Shown: positions 7,160-11,943 of the stretch, piece by piece
How positions within the stretch are numbered: the stretch's first letter is position 1
How the letters are laid out: each line of letters starts with the position of its first letter
Origin: an uncultured Duganella sp.
Lineage (GTDB): Bacteria > Pseudomonadota > Gammaproteobacteria > Burkholderiales > Burkholderiaceae
Assembly: GCA_946482335.1 (NCBI GenBank)
Contig: CAMLRG010000163.1
Location: 1-11,943 of the forward strand
Reading direction: 5' to 3'
DNA: 11,943 nt
Made by a program: the position numbers and the translations under genes
The notes under the pieces: generated by a model
Seen by the model: only the letters and a program-made list of their open reading frames with translations
Databases searched by the model: none
Told to the model about the DNA's origin: nothing

Positions 7160-9547
7160 TTATTCCGCCGACGCGGTAGGCGCGATGATTTCGCGGTTGC
7201 CGTTCGACTGCATGGCCGATACCACGCCGCTGTTTTCCATCTGCTCCAGCAGGCGTGCGGCACGGTTGTAGCCAATGCGCAGGTGGCGCTGCACCAACGA
7301 GATCGATGCCTTGCGGTGCTTCAGCACGACTTGCACGGCCTGGTCGTACATCGGGTCGGCCTCGCCCTCCCCGCCGCCGCCACCGCCGCCCGCCATGGCG
7401 CCATCGCCGCCCTCTTCCAGCGTGCCGCCCTCGAGGATGCCTTCGATGTAATTCGGTTCGCCCTGCGCTTTCAAATGTTTCACCACGCGGTGCACCTCGT
7501 CGTCCGAAACGAAGGCACCGTGCACGCGGATCGGCAAGCCGGTACCGGGCGGCATGTACAGCATGTCACCCATGCCCAGCAGGGTTTCCGCGCCCATCTG
7601 GTCAAGGATGGTGCGCGAGTCGATCTTGGACGAGACCTGGAACGCAATACGCGTCGGGATATTGGCCTTGATCAGGCCCGTGATCACGTCCACAGATGGG
7701 CGCTGGGTCGCCAGAATCAAGTGCAGGCCGGCCGCACGGGCTTTCTGGGCGATACGGGCGATCAGTTCCTCCACCTTCTTGCCGACCACCATCATCAGGT
7801 CGGCCAGCTCGTCGATGATGATGACGATGGTTGGCAGCTTTTCAAGCGGTTCCGGCGCATCCGGCGTGATCGAGAACGGGTTCGGGATCTTTTCCTCGCG
7901 CTTGGCCGCATCCGCGATCTTGGCGTTGTAGCCGGCCAGGTTACGCACGCCCAGCTTGGACATCAGCTTGTAGCGGCGCTCCATTTCGTTCACCGCCCAG
8001 TTCAGGGCGTGGCCGGCCTGGCGCATATCGGTCACGACTGGCGCCAGCAGGTGCGGGATGCCTTCGTACACCGACATTTCCAGCATTTTCGGGTCGATCA
8101 GGATCATCCGCACATCGTTCGGGTCGGCCTTGTACAGCAGCGACAGGATGGTGGCGTTGATGCCGACGGACTTGCCGGAACCGGTGGTACCGGCCACCAG
8201 CAGGTGCGGCATCTTGGCCAGGTCCGCCACCACGGGCTTGCCGCCGATGTCCTTGCCCAGCGCCACGGTGAGCGGAGAATGGCTGTCGTTGTAGACCTTG
8301 GAACCCAGGATTTCGGTCAGGCGCACGATCTGGCGCTTCGGGTTCGGCAGCTCCAGCGCCATGTAATTCTTGCCGGGGATGGTCTCGACCACCCGGATCG
8401 AGGTCAGCGACAGCGAGCGCGCCAGGTCGCGCGCCAGGTTGACGATCTGGCTGCCCTTCACGCCGGTGGCCGGTTCGATCTCGTAGCGCGTCACCACCGG
8501 GCCAGGATACGCCGCCATCACCTTGGCTTCCACCCCGAAGTCGGACAGCTTTTTCTCGATCAGGCGGCTGGTGAATTCCAGCGTTTCCACGGCCACGGTT
8601 TCCTGCTGCGGCGGCGCATCGTCCAGCAGCGACAGCGGCGGCAGGTCGGTGTTTTCCAGGTCGTGGAACAGGGTGCCCTGCTTTTCCTTGATGGCGCGTT
8701 CGGACTGCACCACCTGGGTGACCTGGGGCTCGATCTTGACCATCGGCGCAGGCGGCGCATCCGGCGGCATGTCGGCCGGCTTCGGATGCTTTTCCTCGTG
8801 CTTGACGCGTTCCTTGACGACCTTTTCCTCGCGCTTGACCATGGCGACGTCGCCCTGGCGGCGGTCTTCGCGGTCCTCCATGCGGGCGCGGAACCAGTCG
8901 ATGCCCATCTCGATCGCGCCGCCGATACGTTCCGCCACGGCCAGCCAGGAGACGTGGAAATACAGGCTGAAACCCGTCGCGAACAGCAGCAGGAGCAGCA
9001 AGGTGCCCGGCGTGAAGCCCAGCGCCACGTGGGCGAAATGGCCAATGTAGCTGCCCAGGATGCCGCCTGGGGCCAGCGGCAGCTGCACCTTCAGCGAGTA
9101 CAGGCGCAGGAATTCCAGGCCCATGCTGCCGATCAGCAGGGCGAAAAAGCCGACCAGGCGGATCAGCACTTCGTGCTCGTGCGGTACTTCCTCTTCCTTG
9201 TCCAGCAGCCATTTATTGGTCAGCCGGCGGTAGCCGCGCCAGACGTAATGCAGCAGGAAAACGCACCACCACCACGCCGAAAAGCCGAAGATATACAGCA
9301 GCACGTCGGACAGCTTGGCCCCGACGGCGCCGCCCAGGTTGTGCAGGCGTGCGACATCGTTGCTGTGCGACCAGCCGGGGTCGGCGCGGTCGAAGCTGGC
9401 CAGGATCAACACCAGGTACAGCCACACCCCGGCCAGCGCGAACCAGCGCGCCTCGGACATCAGGCGGATCAGCCGGTTGGGCACCGGTGGCCGTTCGATC
9501 GTCTTGCGAGCGTAACCGGAAGTCGACTCTTGACTCTTCTTACTCAT
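7160..9547 (-). CDS. ftsK: DNA translocase FtsK
   Basis: This 795-residue septum-located ATPase pumps chromosome ends through the closing septum and activates XerCD at dif. The N-terminal domain has about four to five membrane segments (roughly 35-51, 81-104, 129-147, 163-176 and 181-197). A charged, proline-rich linker (about 215-315) is short compared with E. coli FtsK. The motor has Walker A GTTGSGKS at 453-460, Walker B IVIIIDE at 574-580 and [12 protein letters not shown] at 613-624. A glycine-rich stretch (714-729) leads to a C-terminal gamma winged helix (about 731-790, with [19 protein letters not shown]) that reads orienting sequences. The ATG at 9547 gives a typical MSKK start; an upstream in-frame TTG at 9613 was rejected. 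No good ribosome site is visible at either. It is first in ftsK-lolA-rarA and divergent from trxB. Confidence 0.96.
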   Translation of the reverse strand: MSKKSQESTSGYARKTIERPPVPNRLIRLMSEARWFALAGVWLYLVLILASFDRADPGWSHSNDVARLHNLGGAVGAKLSDVLLYIFGFSAWWWCVFLLHYVWRGYRRLTNKWLLDKEEEVPHEHEVLIRLVGFFALLIGSMGLEFLRLYSLKVQLPLAPGGILGSYIGHFAHVALGFTPGTLLLLLLFATGFSLYFHVSWLAVAERIGGAIEMGIDWFRARMEDREDRRQGDVAMVKREEKVVKERVKHEEKHPKPADMPPDAPPAPMVKIEPQVTQVVQSERAIKEKQGTLFHDLENTDLPPLSLLDDAPPQQETVAVETLEFTSRLIEKKLSDFGVEAKVMAAYPGPVVTRYEIEPATGVKGSQIVNLARDLARSLSLTSIRVVETIPGKNYMALELPNPKRQIVRLTEILGSKVYNDSHSPLTVALGKDIGGKPVVADLAKMPHLLVAGTTGSGKSVGINATILSLLYKADPNDVRMILIDPKMLEMSVYEGIPHLLAPVVTDMRQAGHALNWAVNEMERRYKLMSKLGVRNLAGYNAKIADAAKREEKIPNPFSITPDAPEPLEKLPTIVIIIDELADLMMVVGKKVEELIARIAQKARAAGLHLILATQRPSVDVITGLIKANIPTRIAFQVSSKIDSRTILDQMGAETLLGMGDMLYMPPGTGLPIRVHGAFVSDDEVHRVVKHLKAQGEPNYIEGILEGGTLEEGGDGAMAGGGGGGGEGEADPMYDQAVQVVLKHRKASISLVQRHLRIGYNRAARLLEQMENSGVVSAMQSNGNREIIAPTASAE

Positions 9548-9637
9548 TGCTTGGAGGCAAAAATTCCATATTGCGCTTATTCTAAGCCATAAGATGGCAA
9601 AAAGCCCTCCCAATACATGCGAAATGGATGCATCGCA

Positions 9638-9643
9638 TATAAT
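9638..9643 (+). promoter_or_regulatory. Probable -10 element of the trxB promoter
   Basis: A perfect TATAAT stands in the 177-base divergent region between ftsK and trxB (9548-9724), giving a leader of about 75 bases to trxB. No good -35 is seen 16-18 bases upstream, so an activator or upstream contacts may help. A weaker TAGAAT on the minus strand (9579-9584) could serve ftsK. Confidence 0.45.
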
Positions 9644-9706
9644 TTCGCTTTGCCCGGGGCCGGACTTGTCGCATTCCTGTCCGCACCCATATACGAGTCA
9701 CACTAA

Positions 9707-10675
<969 letters not shown>

Positions 10676-10680
10676 GCAAT

Positions 10681-11373
10681 ATGAAGTCGTTCGCCGACCT
10701 GAAGGGTCTCAGCAAGCAGCTCAGGGAGCAGGAAGAGCAGCGTGCTGCCGCCGAGAAGGAACGCCTGCAGCGCGAAAAGGCGGCTGCGGCCGCGGCGAAC
10801 GTGTTCCAATCCTCGATGGCCGGCGTGCAGAAGATGAAGCCGTCGGACCGCTACGTGCCGCCGCCCGCCAAGGGCCCGGCCGGGGCGGCGCGCAACCCGG
10901 CCGCCTCCGGCCCGCGCAAACCGCTGACCGCCGACGAACAGGCGGCCGACGATGCCGCCGTGCTGCGCGAATCCATGCTGTCGGACATGTTCGACGTCGA
11001 CCACTACATGGAAGAGGATCCTGCGCTGAACTACAGCGCGCCCGGTATCGGCCCGGACGTGATGAAGAAGATGCGCAAGGGCCACTGGCCGGTGCAGGAC
11101 GAACTGGACCTGCACGGCATGCGCCGCGACGAAGCGCGCCAGGCGGTGGACGATTTCCTGCTCAAGGCCAAGCGCCGCAATTACCGCTGCGTGTGCGTGA
11201 TCTATGGCCGCGGCTACGGCTCACCCAAGGGCGAACCGGTGCTGAAGTCCATGGTGCACTCCTGGCTGGTGCAGACCGACGGCGTGATCGCCTTCTGCCA
11301 GGCCCACGCCGAAGAAGGCGGCGAAGGCGCCCTGATGGTCCTGTTGCGCGCGGCCCTGGCGCCGCAGCGCTGA
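10681..11373 (+). CDS. Smr-domain protein (SmrB-like putative ribosome-rescue endonuclease)
   Basis: This is a 230-residue protein. Residues 6-40 are a charged helix or coiled coil (QLREQEEQ, EKERLQREK) running into an alanine stretch. Residues 54-90 are Pro/Ala-rich and probably disordered. The Smr domain begins near 140 with LDLHG (142-146), then VIYGRGYGS (173-181) and a GG-GALMVLL ending strand (213-222). The segment MRKGHWPVQDELDLHG resembles the region before the Smr domain of E. coli SmrB, which cleaves mRNA at collided ribosomes. The second motif has Tyr where many Smr domains have His (HGxG). AGGAG in the end of trxB lies eight bases before the ATG. Family membership is firm; orthology to SmrB is likely but not proven. 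Confidence 0.88.
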   Translation: MKSFADLKGLSKQLREQEEQRAAAEKERLQREKAAAAAANVFQSSMAGVQKMKPSDRYVPPPAKGPAGAARNPAASGPRKPLTADEQAADDAAVLRESMLSDMFDVDHYMEEDPALNYSAPGIGPDVMKKMRKGHWPVQDELDLHGMRRDEARQAVDDFLLKAKRRNYRCVCVIYGRGYGSPKGEPVLKSMVHSWLVQTDGVIAFCQAHAEEGGEGALMVLLRAALAPQR

Positions 11374-11408
11374 GCCGCCGCGCCGGTTGCCGCCCCGCCG
11401 GCGGCGGC
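11374..11408 (+). terminator. GC-rich hairpin after the Smr gene, possible terminator without U-tract
   Basis: Starting directly after the stop codon, GCCGCC (11374-11379) and GCCGG (11382-11386) pair with CCGGC (11398-11402) and GGCGGC (11403-11408), with a 2-base bulge and an 11-base loop. No run of T follows. It may slow or end transcription, or merely stabilise the mRNA 3' end. Confidence 0.35.
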
Positions 11409-11455
11409 GCCGCATTGCTTGCAGGTTATGCTGGCAGGATGCTAATCTGCGGCTC

Positions 11456-11943
11456 ATGAAAATTGTCCCCGCCGTTTCCCTGATTACCGTCATTGAGGTC
11501 GTTGCGATCCTGGTGGGGGCGTTTTCCGGCTTTATCGAAGCGCGCCGCAAGCGCATGGACATCGTCGGCGTGTTCATCGTCGCCTTTATCACGGCATTCG
11601 GCGGCGGCACCGTGCGCGACATCCTGCTCGACAAGCGCCCGCTGTTCTGGGTGGCCCACCAGGAGTACACGATCCTGCTGTTCGTGGTGGCTTTGGTGGC
11701 GGCCCCTTTCGTCAGGCAGATCCGGCACATCGTCTCCGAGCGGCTGATCGTGATTGCCGACGCCGTCGGCCTTGGCCTGTTCGCCGTGGCCAGCGTGGCG
11801 CAGGCGCTGGCGGCCGATATGCCGATTTTCGTCGCCGTGATGATGGGCGTGATCACCGGTATCTTCGGCGGCGTGCTGCGCGACATCGTCTGCAACGAAG
11901 TGCCGATGGTGTTCCGCGACGGCAAACCGTACGCGATCTGCGC
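11456..11943 (+). CDS. TRIC/YicG-family (UPF0126) membrane channel protein (partial, C-terminus off the right edge)
   Basis: The first 162 residues are present and the frame is open to the edge. The protein is a hydrophobic inner-membrane protein with two homologous halves. The glycine-kink motif FGGGTVRD is at 48-55 in the first half and FGGVLRD at 137-143 in the second, each at the end of a membrane helix; it is followed by NEVPMVFRDGKPYAIC, as in YicG/YadS. Bacterial members resemble trimeric intracellular cation (TRIC) channels and conduct monovalent cations or have been linked to small-molecule transport; the physiological role is unsettled. No strong Shine-Dalgarno is seen before the ATG, which is the only in-frame Met at the expected position. 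It lies 82 bases after the Smr gene behind a GC-rich hairpin, so cotranscription with trxB is uncertain. Confidence 0.9.
   Translation, partial: MKIVPAVSLITVIEVVAILVGAFSGFIEARRKRMDIVGVFIVAFITAFGGGTVRDILLDKRPLFWVAHQEYTILLFVVALVAAPFVRQIRHIVSERLIVIADAVGLGLFAVASVAQALAADMPIFVAVMMGVITGIFGGVLRDIVCNEVPMVFRDGKPYAIC

Noticed and set aside
7283..9592. A 769-codon open frame on the plus strand opposite ftsK
   Set aside because: It is the mirror of ftsK in a GC-rich genome, very rich in His, Gln and Arg, with no recognisable domain. FtsK itself has complete motifs.
9548..9613. Longer ftsK reading from a TTG at 9613
   Set aside because: It adds 22 residues with no Shine-Dalgarno and uses a rare start codon; the MSKK start at 9547 gives a typical FtsK N-terminus.
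11221..11925. A 234-codon frame on the minus strand opposite the Smr and TRIC genes
   Set aside because: It has Thr/Ser/Arg-rich low-complexity composition and covers two genes with clear families on the plus strand.

Overview
The window looks like a chromosomal core region of a GC-rich betaproteobacterium. The protein sequences and the gene neighbourhood fit the family Oxalobacteraceae (Massilia, Duganella or Janthinobacterium type). I inferred this from sequence character and gene order, not from a database match. No phage, transposon, CRISPR array or plasmid gene is visible.

Layout. Positions 1-768 (minus) hold most of a two-domain VOC / extradiol-dioxygenase-like gene that runs off the left edge. 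Its promoter is covered by two tandem palindromic half-site pairs. A bidirectional hairpin terminator and a tRNA-Ser(CGA) gene (minus) follow, then serS (minus). Positions 2502-5219 form a block of five minus-strand accessory genes: a very small secreted peptide gene, an alpha/beta hydrolase gene, and a tightly overlapping tetR-yciI-tag operon driven by a promoter with a perfect palindrome between its -35 and -10. Positions 5220-9547 (minus) are the operon ftsK-lolA-rarA, transcribed in that order. From 9725 rightward (plus) lie trxB and a SmrB-like Smr-domain gene, nearly touching, then the start of a TRIC/YicG-type membrane channel gene that is cut by the right edge.

How it fits together. 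In Escherichia coli the order ftsK-lolA-rarA-serS is contiguous and trxB is close by, so the same backbone is visible here. The five-gene block from 2502 to 5219 interrupts it between rarA and serS. The backbone genes serve chromosome segregation (FtsK), lipoprotein trafficking (LolA), replication fork maintenance (RarA), translation (SerS with a cognate tRNA), thioredoxin redox cycling (TrxB) and probably ribosome rescue (Smr). The inserted block looks like a regulated stress module: a TetR repressor with a cysteine pair, a YciI-like protein and a 3-methyladenine DNA glycosylase, next to a hydrolase with its own promoter. No single dramatic new system stands out. The best leads are the apparently leaderless, self-operator-controlled tetR-yciI-tag operon, the small secreted peptide with TonB-box-like motifs, the tandem operators at the VOC gene, and the serS/tRNA-Ser pairing.
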